Below are positions 21,801 through 35,967 of a DNA stretch of 64,000 bases, piece after piece. Below the pieces are notes generated by a model. It was given only the letters and a program-made list of their open reading frames with translations, did no database searches and was not told the DNA's origin. The translations under genes and the position numbers were made by a program. Location: contig JAFEKR010000027.1 in NCBI GenBank assembly GCA_019022495.1, forward strand, positions 471,501-535,500, in the 5' to 3' direction. Numbering within the stretch: position 1 is the first letter of the stretch; the number at the start of each line of letters is the position of its first letter. This stretch comes from Epichloe hybrida. Its lineage: Eukaryota; Ascomycota; Sordariomycetes; Hypocreales; Clavicipitaceae.

Positions 21801-22668
21801 TAGCACTTAGTAGTGTATTTTTTAAGGAAGTTAACTAATATTAAACTTTACTACTTAACCCTAGACACTAAGTTATTAGTAATCTAAGAGGTATTTTAAG
21901 CCTAGAGATATTACCTTACGTATTTAACTTATTAGATTATAGTTATTATAAACTATCTAAATTATAAGTATCTAGCTATAAAGCTAAAGCTAACTAGTAA
22001 GTAAGTAATAGTATTAGATAAGCTTTATTTATTTAATTTTAGGATTAAATATTATATAGGTAAGTTAAATCCTACTAATACCCTATTAAGAAAAGTAAAT
22101 TATATTAATAAGAAGTATAGGGTAAAGGCTATATCCTTATAGCTACCTAGCTTCTTATTTAAGTTTATAAATACTAAGCGGTAAGGACACTATATAAGTA
22201 ATAGTGTAGTTACAAGTCCTAAGATTATATTACTTAACGTAGCTAATAGTTTATTATAAGAACACTATAAGGGCTACACTAGCCTCTAGGGTTTTAAGAA
22301 AATATAACTTAATTATATTATTAAGAAACCTAATAGTCCTATAAAGCCTATAAGTAGTATGCTAACTAGGTCTATTAATTATAAGTAATAAGGTTATACC
22401 TTATCTATATTTATTAATATTTCTATAAGCCTAGTAAGCCTATAGGTTAGGAGTCTAGCTAGGTTAGTAGTTAGTAAGCGGTGTAAGCGCTCCCTTAAAA
22501 TGCTACTTAGCTATAATTTATTTATAAGTCTAAAAGCACACTATAAGCTAGCTACTTATAGTAGTATTATAGTAAGAATATAAGTAATCTAGTAAATCTC
22601 TTCTAAGTTTATATATAACGCGTGTCCTATATACATAGAATTAGAGACTTTAATTTAAGTTATATTAT
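18569..22668 (+). mobile_element. Ty3/Gypsy element A, 5' part (RIP-mutated)
   Basis: The 5' LTR is 18569-18835 (267 bp) and is the same family as Gypsy B. The decayed gag, protease (about 20,090-20,150), reverse transcriptase (about 20,940-21,420) and RNase H regions follow in the same order as in B. All frames are full of TAA/TAG. The element is interrupted at 22,668 by Copia C1 (TSD ATTAT) and resumes at 38,304. It is the oldest identifiable layer of the nest. Confidence 0.88.
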
Positions 22669-22957
22669 TGTTAGTTTCACAGGGTATTGAATTCAATATA
22701 ATAAGGTTATGAGCCCGAAGAATAGTATTATCATTGATTATCTATTCTAGGCTATGTTATATGTGTGTAGAAAAGAGAAGTCAAAAGCTAGAATCCGTAA
22801 TAAAAGAAAAGAAAGGGGGCCACGGGTTTATAGCCTTACATTTCCTAGCTAATTAATAGGCTAGGTTCTAAGTCACGTATAGGGCCTGCGCGTGGCCTAA
22901 GCTTTTGCTAGGTAATTACGGCTATGACACGCAATTAATATTACCTTTGTTCTAACC
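22669..22957 (-). repeat. 3' LTR of Copia C1 (left end)
   Basis: Starts TGTTAGTTTCACAGGG on the plus strand. The first ~120 bp are largely free of RIP changes, while the inner end is mutated relative to the opposite LTR. Confidence 0.88.
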
Positions 22958-25261
22958 CTAGAACCTCTCTCTTTTAATATAATTATTAACACGTAATATT
23001 AATTATAGAAATAAAAAGAAAGGCAAATTAATAATTTAATTAATAGGGGATATAAGAAAAAGAACTTATAGCTTATCTTAGCGTATAGTAGCTAATAAAA
23101 GGGAAATAATAATCTTGCTTAGCTTTTAAGCCTATGTAAGGATAAGTAAATCCCTTCTAAATCCCTTCTTTTCCTTAAAATAATATATATCCTATGCTAT
23201 AGCGTGTATATAATATCTTCCCCCTTCTAATATAATACCTTTCTCCTCTTATATACTACTACTAATTTCTATAATTTACTAGGAGGGCCTAGTAAGCTAG
23301 TGTAGCTATAGCCACTAGGGATATTAACTATAGGGGTGTAAATCCCTTATATATTACTATCTTATCCCTATAGCTACCCTCCTAGAGAATTATATTTCCT
23401 CTTACCACACGTATATTACACGTAGGTAACCTATCTTTTTATCTAGATAGTTATCTAGTTAGTTAAGATAAAGCTTTTAAGGGCCTTATTAGGTAATGCC
23501 TTTATAAAGGCATTAGCTAGGTTATTCTCCCTATTAATCTATTAGATCTTATAGAGTTCTTAGTGTTTATATAATTATTAAATAGCTATAATATTAATTA
23601 TTAGGCGTTTCTCTTTTATTATACTAAGCTTAATAAGGCACTTATATAAGGAGTATAAATTTATATATATAATAACTAGGATCTTTAGGAGCTTTAGTTA
23701 TTTAGTAACTAGGTTTAGGGTTATTATAATTATGTAAGCTATATTAACACTAGCTACTATACTATAAACCTCTAAGGCAAGCACGCTTTATGTAACTCTT
23801 TTACTCTTTATTAAGCTAAAGTATATAATATTACCTTTAATTATAAATTTACTATTAGTATAGTCCTTATTAGCTAGGATAAGTATATATCCTAGTTATA
23901 AAGAGAGGTCCTAGTTGTTAGCAAATAATCTATCTATAAAAGTAAAGAGCTTTACCTTCTTAAGGTCTATTAGGATAAATATTAGGCCTCTTTCTAGGTA
24001 ATCTATCTACTACTTTAGGTAGTAATTAAGGGCTTTTATATCCTCTAGGGTTAGCTCTTAGTGCTATATAGTAATAGATAGATTAAAGTAAGCCTCTAGT
24101 TAGTATATTAAGGTAATATAAGCGCCTTAGGCCCTTTACTTAACGTATTTATGCTTTAAATTAATTATTAGAACTAATTCTAACTTATTACTCTATCCCT
24201 TTTACTATATCTTAATAGTATTATTCTCTAGCGTAATAATACCTCTATTAAACATAAGGGGATTATCCTAGGTTAGGAATTGCTTTAGCTTTATATTAAA
24301 GCCTATAATAACTAGTTAAGTCTCTTTCTTCTTAGAGAACTTCTTATCTAATAGGCTAAGGGTATTCTTAGTTTATATTCTAATATATATAAAGTTAGGG
24401 CTTTCCTTTATAGTTATAAGTAAGTGGGATTATATGTAAAGGTTTCTATCTAGAGATTCTCTCTATAATGCTTGTAATACGTAACCTACTAATATGTTCC
24501 GGCCTCTATAAGCCTATAGAGAGGCTTAATAACCTTAAAAATCATGCTAGGTAGGTAAAGGTGCTATATCTAAATTAGCAAGCGCGCTAGGATTAGCTGC
24601 TCTAGGAATATATAGGCCTATACATATGCCTAATAGATATTACGTAGCTAGATAAGGAATTTCCTTAATCTTATTATTAGGGCTATTATGAGGATAAGAC
24701 GTTAGCTTGCTTATTAAATCGTTAGGGCCTATGTAAGGATAGCCTGTTTCCTTTTATCCTTATATCCTTAGATTATAAGGCATGACTTTTTATAGGGTTT
24801 TGTTATCTTACCTTTAATCTTATTAATAATTCAGGAATTAAAGATTTAAATCCTACTATGCTTCTTCTTATTAAACATAATAAATTTAAACATACCTTAC
24901 TTAATTAAGGCATTAATTTCTGCTTTTATTAATAGTTTAAAAGGTTTACCTAGGGTCTTAATAATTCCTTTCTTATATAGCTTAATTATAAGGGCTAAGT
25001 TACTATATTCTTTTACTAATAGGAAGGTATTAGTCTCTTAAGGTATTATAGAAGGGTTCTTTTAGGGCCTTCTACACCTATGCTTTAGTAGTATTACTAG
25101 CACTATATTCTTATCTTAGGCCTCTTACCCTTCCTCCTTTTCCTCTTTACTAGGCTTTGCTATCTTCTCTATACTAGGATTATTATAGTAAGGCTTAATA
25201 GAGGTTAACCTAAAGGTCTTTAGGCCTCTAGGTATATTAAGTATATAGCTCTCTCTAGTTA

Positions 25262-25528
25262 TGTTAGGAGCACGGAGGCCAAGGGGCCATGGACGGGACA
25301 GTCACATGTTAGAGCCCTCGGATAAGCCTCGGGTTCCGCGGATAACTAAGTAGCTATAAGATAGCTACGTGCATGTAGTAGGGTATTTAGATAAGGACTA
25401 CTTATAAGAGATATAGGAGATTAGAGTTTAAGACCTTTATATACCTACCTCTAAGTAGTAGCTCTCTAGCTATAACTAAGAACCTTAGCCTTTACTTTAT
25501 TTATATCTCCCTAAATATAGTTATAATA
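25262..25528 (+). repeat. 5' LTR of Gypsy B
   Basis: 267 bp. The first ~130 bp keep normal composition (GCACGGAGGCC, TCGGGTTCCGCGG), while the last half is AT-shifted. Confidence 0.92.
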
Positions 25529-26889
25529 AGTTAAACTCTTAAACCCTTTAGGGAAAATAAACTATTAGCTAGATTTAAATATAAAGGAGCTATAGAATAT
25601 TTACCTAAAATATACCTATACTACCTAGTAAGAAAGCCCTAACTCTATAGCGCCTAGGTAGTAACTAGAATACCCTAACTATAGAATATAAAAGGGTATA
25701 GCAGACATTACCTAACTAATATAGTAATACTAAATCTAGTAATAATAATAATCTAGATAAGCTATAGAGGTAATATAAGGTTATATAAGCTAAGCTATAA
25801 AATACTTACATAAGAAAGGAGATCTTAGATATAGAAGCATAGCTTAAGGAAATAGAAGCGGACCTATAATTAGCTAGTTTAGGTAGAGGACCTATAATTA
25901 CCCCTTAGATAAATATATAGAGAATTCCTCTATTCCTAGATTTCCTACCTAATACTAAGTTCGTAGTAAATATATACTTACAAAGCTTTATTAAGATATA
26001 GTATAAGGTGCTTATATATAAAGGTAATACTTATAAGAATCTATAGGCATACCTAGTAAATTTAAATATGCTATTTAAGCTAGACCTAAGAACCTTTTAG
26101 GATAATAAAATAAAGGTAGTATATACTAGTAGCTACTTAGCTAATAATATAAAGTAATAGTAAATATGTTATATAATAGTAAATAGGTTAGTTAACTACT
26201 TAGCTTATACCTAGGATAGATTTGTGTCCTAGCTAAATACTAGAGTAATAGACAAAGATATATAGTGCTTAGAAGCTACTAGGATACTACTAAATCTTAG
26301 GTAAAAGAGTAATTAGTCTTTTTAATCTTTCCTAAGACTTTAGATAAAGGTAAAAGCAGAATTACCTAACTAAATCCCTATATGCTTAAGAATAGTAATT
26401 TTTCTAAATAGCTTAAATAATACTATAAGGAAGTATATAGTTAGCTAAGAGTTCCTAATATCTTAGAGTTACTTATAGGGTTAAGGAAAAAAGGCTAAAG
26501 TTATAATAATATTTATATTAAGTAATTATAATAGAAACTATAATAAGGAGGGTAGGAGTAATAAAAGATAACACTCTAGCTCCCCTATAAATAACTTATA
26601 GTAAAGCTTATAGTAACCTAGCATAGGCTAGAGACTATTTAAGTACTATAAATATAGTAGCCCTAGATATGGTTTAAATAGATATAATATAGTAGACTAC
26701 TTAATTTATAAAAGTAATAAGTATATTACTAAGAAGTATAAGGATAGTAGCAATAAAACCTTAGACTTAAATAAGATTCTAATTAGTTTAGCTTAGGCCT
26801 AGGATAATAGTCTTACTATAGAAAAACCTATGGATAAGAGAATGAGAATATAGGTATCCTTACAGTAAGATAACCGCTAGTTAGTAGTG

Positions 26890-29800
26890 CTAGCGCTATT
26901 TAATATAGGCGCGGAATATTTAATAATCCACCCTAAATTATTATTAAAATAGGATTAGAAGAACATAGAAAAAACAAAGATAACACTAGAAAGCATAAGC
27001 AAGAATAAGATCCTACACTAGGGAATCCTACGTAAACTAGTTAAGGTAAAAGATAGTATAGGCTATATAAAGGTTTACTAAGTTAGCTACTATATTACTA
27101 ATATAGGAGAGGGAATGCTCCTAGGGATAGACTAGACCCTAGAATATAAACCTATAGTAATAGACTAGAAGTAGGGTTTCTAGAGGTTTCTAATAACCTA
27201 GGATTATATTACTTTCGCTATAGGTAAGTAATAACTTTATAAGGTAGTAAAGCAGTCTTCTATTATGCTATTACTAGTGTTACTAAAGATTAAGGTAGTT
27301 AACCTAGAGGTAATAGAAGAAAATACTAATAAAAATTCACTAATAGGTAATATAATAAGTAATAACCTAAGTTATGGTATAGTTATAGTAATAGTAGTAA
27401 AATATACCTATGTATTAAAGAAGAAAAAACTAAGAAGCGTAATAGTACTCTAGGTAGTGTTTCGCAAAGAATTAGTAGCGCCTGCGCTAAGAGATAGATA
27501 GTGACACACCCCTGTAGTAGATTCTGGAAGAGTATGTGAAATTTGTAAATATGTTTTTAAAGGAGCTAGCTAGCAAGCTCCTAGAATTAGGTAGTTACAC
27601 TTATATAATTAAATTAGAAGAGGGAAAACAACTACCTTAGGGACCTATATATAACCTAGCTAAAAAAGAGCTAGAAGTGCTTAGGGAGTACCTAGTAAGT
27701 GCGTAGGAGAAAGGGTAAATTAGAAGATTAATAAGCCTAGTAGGAGCCCTGATTTTATTTGTTCCGAAAAAATCAGGGAAATTAAGGCTTTATATAGATT
27801 ATAAGGGCCTTAATAGGATTACTATTAAAAATAAGGCCCCTTTACTACTAATCTCTGAAATCCTTAATTAATTAGTAGGTGTAAAGATTTTCATATTACT
27901 AGATCTTTAAGAGGTATACTACTAGCTATGTATTTATAAGGGTAATGAGTGGAAGATAGCATTTTATTACCGCTATAGGCACTTTGAATATCTTATAATG
28001 CCATTTAGGTTAGTAAATACGCTAGCTACTTTTCAGGAATATATTAACAATACTCTTAAGGGGCTTATAAATAAATTCTGTATTATTTACCTTAATAACA
28101 CCCTAATATATAGTAGTAACCCTATAAGACACACAGAGTATGTCAAAAGAGTGCTAGGGCGACTTCAGGACGCTAACCTCTATATTAACCTTAAAAAGTG
28201 CTAATTTTTAGTTATAAAGGTAAAGTTCCTAGGTTTTATTATATCTAAGAAGGGCGTTAAGATAAAACTATTATAGGTTAAAGCTATTATGACCTAGCTA
28301 ATACCTAGTAATGTGTTTAATATTTAATTATTCCTTAGATTTATAGGGTTTTACTAATACTTTATAAAATAGTATAGTAGGGTAGTAGTCCCACTAATAA
28401 ACTATCTAAAGGGTGTTTAACTAGTGGAGTTTAAGCTAAAGCCTAGTAAACTTATAGCGTTTAGAGAACTCTAAAAGAAGTTCTAGGAGGTACTAATCTT
28501 AGTGCACTTTAACTTACTTTATTCGCTAAGAGTAAAGATAGACGTATCTAGTTATGTAATTAAAGCTATACTTATAATATTAGTGCTAGGTAGCTAGCAC
28601 CTAGTAGTGTATTTTTTAAGGAAGTTAACTAATATTAAACTTTACTACTTAACCCTAGACGCTAAGTTATTAGTAATCTAAGAGGCGTTTTAAGCCTAGA
28701 GATATTACCTTATGTATTTAACTTATTAGATTATAGTTATTACAAACTATCTAAATCATAAGTACCTAGCTATAAAGCTAAAGCTATCTAGTAAGTAAGT
28801 AATAGCGTTAGATAAGCTCTGTTTGTTTAATTTTAGGATTAAATATTATATAGGTAAGCTAAACCCTGCTAATGCCCTATTAAGAAGAGTAAATTATATT
28901 AGTAAGGAGCATAGGGCAGAGGCTATATCCTTATAGCTACCTAACTTCTTAGCTAAGTTTTTAAATACTAAGTAGTAAGGGCACTATATATGCAATAGTG
29001 TAGTTATAGGCCCTAAGGTTATATTACTTAGCATAGTTAATAGTTTGTTATAAGAACGCTATAAGGGCTATTTAAGCCTCTAGGGTTTTAAGAAGATATA
29101 ACTTTATTATATTATTAAGGAACCTAATAGTCCTATAAAGCTTATAAGTAGTACGCTAACTAGGTCCGCTTATTATAAGCAGTAAGGTTACGCCTTATCT
29201 ATATTTTCTAATGTTTCCGTAAGTCTAGCAAGCCTATAGGTTAGGAGTCTAGCTAGGTTAGTAGTTAGTAAGTAGCGTAAGCGCCCCCTTAAAACACTAC
29301 TTAGCTATAATTTATCTATAAGTCTAAAAGTATACTATAAGCTAGCTACTTATAGTAGTATTATAGCAAGAATATAAGTAGTCTAGCAAACCTCTTCTAA
29401 GTTTACACGTAATGCGTGTCCTGTGTATATAGAATTAGAGACTCTAATTTAAGTTATATTATTTTAAGTATAGTAAGGTAATAACTTTACTATAAGTTAT
29501 AGGAAGCTACTTAAGAGTAGTAACCTTAAAGCCTTATAAATATAGTCTATTAGGCCCTCTTAGCTATTAATATTTTAAAATAAAGTTTTTACTCTAGTAG
29601 GTATAAGAAAGGAAATTTTACTACTTACCTATAATAACCTAGCAGTAGGCCACTAGGGAGTTAGTAGGACCCTCTATTAGATTATAAGTTAGTATTACTA
29701 GCTAATAATAAAGAAAGACACTAAGTTATATATATAAACTTACATAAGCTATTAGACTTTAAAGCTAAGGCACTAGAAACCTTATAGCAAGCTAGCTACG

Positions 29801-30840
29801 CTACTAGTGCCTAATTGGCCTTTTTAAGAATTATTAATAGATTTTGTTATAGGGCTACCACCTATAAAAGACGTAAATCAGACCTATAATATGATCTTAG
29901 TTATTATAGACTGTTTCACAAAATATAGTATTTATATCCCTGTTTTAACGCGGATAACTAGTAATAAGTTAGCTACTATATTCCTAGAGTATGTTTTTAG
30001 GGATTATAGCGCCCTAGAAGGCATTATTATAGACCGTGGTTTAACTTTTACTAGCGGGTTTTAGATAACCTTTTACTATCTTATTGTGACTAAGCGGTAA
30101 CTAAGCACTACGTTTTACTCGTAAATAGATAGTTAGATAAAATATTTAAACTAAGTTTTAGAGTATTATTTAAGAGCCTTCGCTTGCTTTAATTAGACTA
30201 ATTAGGCTGATAATCTATTAATAGCATAGTTTACGTATAACATAAGCGTCTATTTAACTTATAACTACACCCTAGCTAAGGCACTATAAGGCTATAACCC
30301 TAGGGGACTATAGTAAGCGGTTATAGACATCCCTGTAGTAAATAACTAGGCAAAGACTTATGCTACCGCGCTAAGAGATAGATATATAGTAATTAAGCAG
30401 CTTCTAAGTAACTTATAGGCCTAGTACATAAAATACTATAATAAGAAGCGGACCCTAATAAAGTTTAGAGTAGGTAATTATATTTTATTATCTATAAAGA
30501 ATATTAACTTATAGTAACCTAGTAGGAAGCTAAGTATAAAATACCTAGGCCCTTATAAAATTAAAAAGGTAATTAGAACTTATAGTTTAGTGTACTAACT
30601 AAAGCTACCACCTAGTATGTAACTATATAATGTTTTTAATATTACTAATCTTAAACCGTTTATAAGGGATTTAACTAACATAGAAGATATGTCCTTGCTA
30701 TAAGAGAATATTACGAATGATAAGCAGAAGTTTAAAGTTAAAAGAATTATATTGCATTATTACAATAGGAGATATTAGAAATACCTAGTTAAATAGAAGG
30801 GCTATAATGCTTTAGAGAACTCTTAGGTAAAGAAATTTTT
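26890..30840 (+). pseudogene. Gypsy B pol remnant (PR-RT-RH-INT-chromodomain)
   Basis: The best surviving stretch is 27,998-28,204, 68 codons of reverse transcriptase (MPFRLVNTLATFQ to NLYINLKKC). Here the catalytic YLDD box reads YLNN, two Asp-to-Asn changes of the G-to-A type expected from RIP. In the integrase the first catalytic Asp (IDFVIGLPP) and the second (IIIDRG) are still readable. The third position reads Lys instead of Glu (codon 30140-30142, in IKYLN). Many Gln and Trp codons are now stops. The gene is non-functional. Confidence 0.9.
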
Positions 30841-30959
30841 TTTTATTATAATAGATATTATTAAGGATTATAAGCGGTAACTAAGTAGCTAGTTTACAAA
30901 TATAGAGTTATATTTAGTAAAGTTTAGATAGTAGTAGTAATATATAAAAAAAATCCAGA

Positions 30960-32800
30960 TAAATTCTTAGAAACCTAACTTATAGCTACTTTACACTAAT
31001 TATTCTATTAACACATTACCTGCCTAGCCCCTAGTATTCTTACCTATGCTAATAGGGGCGGAGGATTTGTCCTTATTATTAGAGGAATGCCCCTCCTTGT
31101 ATATATATATATAAAGCTCGCTAGGGAGGTCTAGCAGCCTAATACAAGTAAGAAGCGCGGATGTATTAGTAGTAAGCTACTAGTAAGTTAGTAAAGCTAT
31201 AAACTAGAGCATAGAAATATATATAGATAGAAGGTTTTATATAATAAAACGCAAGCTATTAGAAATATTAATCTAGACTTCTAGATTAATAGTATTATTA
31301 AGTAGTAATATAGTAACTTATTTATTAGCGTTAGCCTTATATGTAACTTCCGCTATAAGTTACGCCTACCTTGCCTAACCACGCTTATTAGTATTTTTAG
31401 TAGTTAGAAGTGTATTATAAAGTTTACGTTTTATACGTATTAGATGCTAGTAGTATGTTAGTAGTAACTAAGTTATAGAAATAAGAGATATGTATATTAT
31501 TAAGAAAGTATAGATTATCTTTAGGATTACTATAAGCATTAATATACTTAAAGAGTATATAGTATAACTAGGTAAACTAAGTAAAATACTAGTAGCGTGT
31601 TAGTATATATATTAGTAGTAAGAAAAGGAGGATAAACCCTAGTATAGTCCTTATTATTACGCGTATAATAGGCGTATTTTATTAAGTTATTTATGTAAGT
31701 TAGGAGTAATATATAGTAAGATAGTAGTAAAGTTATACTTAGAGAATTAGTATATTAGGTTAGGATAGATTTACCCTTAATAATATATTATAGCTTTATA
31801 CTATTACTATCTTTAGGTATAATAGCCTATATTATAACTTATTACACGTAGTAAATATAAGGAATCTTTATTTTACTAGCACTACTAGCTATAAGTTAGT
31901 AAGGTAAGCGCTAGGGGGTAGAGATATTATACTTATATTAAGATTTTTAAAGCTATACACTTCTTACTAGGAGACTTTAAAGGAGATATTAAGGAATTCT
32001 TCTTACTAGAGGGAGGTAATAGTAATAAAGTAGTAGCTTATAGTAAAGATATTATTAATTACTAGTAAGTTAGTAGTAATATGCTATAAGAAACTTATAA
32101 GTAAAAGATAAGTAACTAACCTTTTAGTGTTTAAGAGGATTTAGGCGTTTTAGATAAGGGTAAATATAGATAATAAAGTAATGCTATAGGATGTTAGTAA
32201 CTACTATAAGAGAAGCTATAAAGCTACTAGCTTATAGGTAAGGGTAACTTATAATACTAAGGGAGAATATAGAGGGAAGAAAAGTATATAGAAGTAAGGG
32301 AAAGTAAGCCTCTTTTATATTAGCCCTAGACCCCTAAGTAATCTATACGCTATGTGTAGCTAATCTAGGAATTATAATATTTATAGTTATAGCTACTACT
32401 AGTAAATACACACGCTAGCTATAAACTCCTAGCGAGATTAATATAATATCCCTAATATTAGATAAGAAGTTATTTGTTTTAAATAGCGCGTATTACCCTG
32501 TCTATTTAACCTAATTATAAAATTTAATATAGGTAGCCTATTTACTTAGTGCTAATAACTCACTAGATAAAGGCATACATATTAGAGGCAATAAAGCAGC
32601 AAGTGTATAGCTATTTATAATCTAGAGGTTACAAGAAGGATTACCTAGGACCCTATAATATCTGTCTTATTATTTAAAGCGAATGTAATGCTACGCACTA
32701 ATAGTATAGCTAGTAATATAGGCATTACTATAAGTTATACGTAGTATACACACACTAGCTAAGTAGCTTTTTTTAATTAAGGATAATTATATATTAGGGG
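30960..32800 (+). other. Unassigned 1.9 kb inside Gypsy B after the chromodomain
   Basis: This is internal to the LTRs, since the polypurine tract lies after it at about 32,797-32,803. It is too mutated to translate confidently. Family knowledge says chromoviruses normally end soon after the chromodomain, so this is either an additional ORF, captured sequence or a long 3' UTR. Confidence 0.5.
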
Positions 32801-32807
32801 GGTAGTA

Positions 32808-33074
32808 TATTAGGAGCATAGAGGCTAAGGGGCTATAGATAGGATAGTTATATATTAGAGCCCTTAGATAAGCCTTAGGTTCTATGGATAACTAAGTAGC
32901 TATAAGATAGCTATGTGCATATAGTAAGGTATTTAGATAAGGACTGCCTATAAGAGATATAGGAGGTTAGAGTTTAAGACCTTTATACACCTACCCCTAA
33001 GTAGCAGCTCTCTAGCTACGACTAAGAACCTTAGCCTTCACTCCGTTTATATCTCCCCGAACACAGTCGTGACA
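32808..33074 (+). repeat. 3' LTR of Gypsy B
   Basis: 267 bp. The inner end is strongly mutated (TATTAGGAGCATAGAGG), while the outer ~75 bp are clean (CTCCGTTTATATCTCCCCG, CAGTCGTGACA). Confidence 0.92.
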
Positions 33075-35967
33075 AGTTATTACTAGTAGCTTATATAGGC
33101 TTACCTATCCCTTACTTTCTTACTAGACTTAGACCTTTAATCTAAGTAGTAAGTTAAGGGTCTTTAAGGTATCTAGGCTATTATATTTAGTAAGGGCCTT
33201 ATTAACCTTCCTAATAGTATAAAGCCTTTTAATCTCTTTAGTAGCCTTCTATACTATAATTATATACTATGTAATATTAGGTAATAGTAAGGACTTATTT
33301 ATTATATATAAGTAGGCTCTAAAGATAAGGAGGGTTAGAATAAGGCTATTAGGGCCTATAATATTATTTAGGGCCTTTATGACTATTTATAAGGTAATAG
33401 GTTTAAGTGTTATAGGATATTCGCGCCTAATTATATTATAGGCCCTTTAGAGTAGCCTATAATACCTTTTAACCTTCCTAATACTATAGTATGCCTTAAT
33501 AAGGACTTCCTTAATTAAAATTAATATTAAAGCTATAAATTATCTAAATTTATTACTATAGAAGTTTATTCTAGTGTTTATAGTAATAAAATCTAAAGGG
33601 CCTAGATAAGCATTAATCTAGTATATCTAAAGGGCTTCCTAGGTTATTTTCATAAAGATATTATTAAGGAATTTTGCTACGTTAAACGCTATAGCTATAT
33701 CTATAGTATAGAGTGTAGGGTAGTTGCTATTAAGGTAGAAAATATTTACTATTACTTTATAGTTAAAGCTACACTTATCCTTAAGGGTAAATTTAAAGTA
33801 ATTAGGGCTATTTACATATATCTAGTATTAGTAATAAAGTCTTATTAGCTTCTTAATAGCCTTAATATTAATATTATACCCTAATTTACAAAGAACCTTA
33901 TATAGTTATTAGATTAATGGATACCTAAAGTAATAATATAATTACTATAATTCGCCTTCTATAAGATAGCTCTAAGTAACTGCTTTCTCTTTTTATATAA
34001 GTAGTATTTAAGCATGCCCTTATTTATATATAATAGGGACTTTAATATTTCCTTATTATAGTGTATTTTTAGAGATATTTAAATTAATTCACAGGTAGTC
34101 TATATTATTAAGGGATAATAGGAATAAAGTGTTTATTAGTATAACCTAAAAGAGAATATCTCTAAAAGGTATAGGCATATTAGCCACTCTAAGCATAATA
34201 ATTAGTTCTCCTACGCTAAATCTAACTAATGCTTTTTTTACTATTAATTTATTAAGCTATAGTTTAGGTATTTAATGTTATAAAGCAAGGAATTAAGGAT
34301 GCCTTACTATAAAGAACTTTACGGCTCTTATATTAGGTATAATCCCTTAAAATATTACATAAGAATAGTAATCTTCTAGTATAAATATTATTAGAGCTTT
34401 ACTTAAGAGTTCTTGCTAAAAGGGGTTTTCTTTACTTAGACTATAAAAAGCTACTTAACTTATTAGGAATTAAACTATTCTTTTGCTATTAATTTATGTT
34501 CTATAATTAAAGAAGCTTATAAGTACTAGCTTATTTATACTATTAGGGCTATTATTAAATCTAATGCTCTTTATATACTAGGCGATTTTATTATTAATAG
34601 GGGATTAAGGTTTGTGTTCCCCTTTATACTATATAAGGAATAAATTATATAAGTTATTAGCTAGATCTATAAGGTAGTGGTTCTTAAAGCATTAATATAC
34701 CTTCTTATAGTCCTTTTTTAAGTGCTTTAATAACTAGTATCCTTCCTTACTATATATATAGCATTTCTTTATATAAGAATTTCCTTCTCTTCCTTATAGT
34801 TTTAAAGGGTATTAGGTTTCTTTTCCTTTCCTATTATATCTTTAGTTAGTCTAGAATTACTCTAAGGTTATAGCTTTAGTTAGGAATTATTAATAGTTTT
34901 TCTTCTCTTCCTTAATAAGTTAGATTATTATCCTAATCTATTTGTAAAATTCTTATAGTCCCTTTAGTAAGTCTATAATAACTTCTCTATATTCTAGAAT
35001 ATTATTATAAGCTATTATAAGTTAATTCTAAAGTGCCCTTTTACTTTAGCTTACCTTAGGTACTACTTATTATAAGATAGCTAGCTTCTCTATAAGCTTA
35101 TTAAAATAATTAATTATTAATTTGCTTAGGTTATCTTTTATTATTCCTTATAAAGTAAAATTATTCTATTCTAGAAGATATCTTTACTATATATCTTTAG
35201 TCTTAAATTATTCCCTTATATAGCTAATAAGTATAAGGAGGTCTTATAGTTAACTAGGTTTAGAGAGGTAGTTTATATAGTATTATAAAGCTTTACCTTT
35301 AAGTATAATCTTAAAAGCATAACTAGCTTATTTAGGTTAGATATTAAGTAATTTACACTTCCTATAAAATATTTAAAGCTTTAATTTAAGGATATTATAG
35401 ATATTAGCACTATAGAGTTATTCTTTAGGGTATACCTTTAATAGGTTTATAATTTACTTTAGTAAAGGTCTCTAAGTCTATAGGGGTTCTCTAAATACTT
35501 GCCTTTATATCTATAGAAGAGATAGTATAGTCTTTAGGAAGTAAGAGGGTAGCTTTATAAGGAGTAGCCTTAGGGTCTATTATTCTCTCTAATCTTCCTC
35601 TCCCCTATATTAGAGAGAAGGAAATATAATTCTCTAGGCTATACTAATAGAGGTAATATTAGCCCTAGGTAGTTAGGGTTAACTCTATTAGTAATGCTCT
35701 TACTTAAGGGTATTATTAGTAGTGTTATTAGGGTGGTTTTACTAAATTGTCTTAGGTAAAGGTATAAGTAGGGGTGTTACCTATAGATGCTTATAAATAG
35801 TATCCTTTAGTACCCTTAATTCTAGATTAATTAACCTTCTTATAGGAGATTAGCTTATTAATCCCTTTAATAGTAATTATACTAATAGGTAGGGTAAAGG
35901 AGTTAGTTATTAGGATCTAATATTACTATTATCTAATAGATTATAAAAGAATTCTTTATTCTATAGG

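Larger units (their letters stand above)
25262..33074 (+). mobile_element. Ty3/Gypsy chromovirus-type element B, full length, RIP-dead
   Basis: 7,813 bp with LTRs of 267 bp (25262-25528 and 32808-33074) and TSD AGTTA (25257-25261, 33075-33079). The uninterrupted target survives in Copia C2 near 41,360. In order I see gag (about 25,560-26,850), protease with a GAE motif (about 26,890-26,930), RT, RNase H, integrase (about 29,830-30,400) and a chromodomain (about 30,737-30,840, KYLVK-x-KGY). A polypurine tract AGGGGGG lies just before the 3' LTR. Some 1.9 kb between chromodomain and 3' LTR is unassigned. The element is inserted in Copia C1. Confidence 0.92.
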
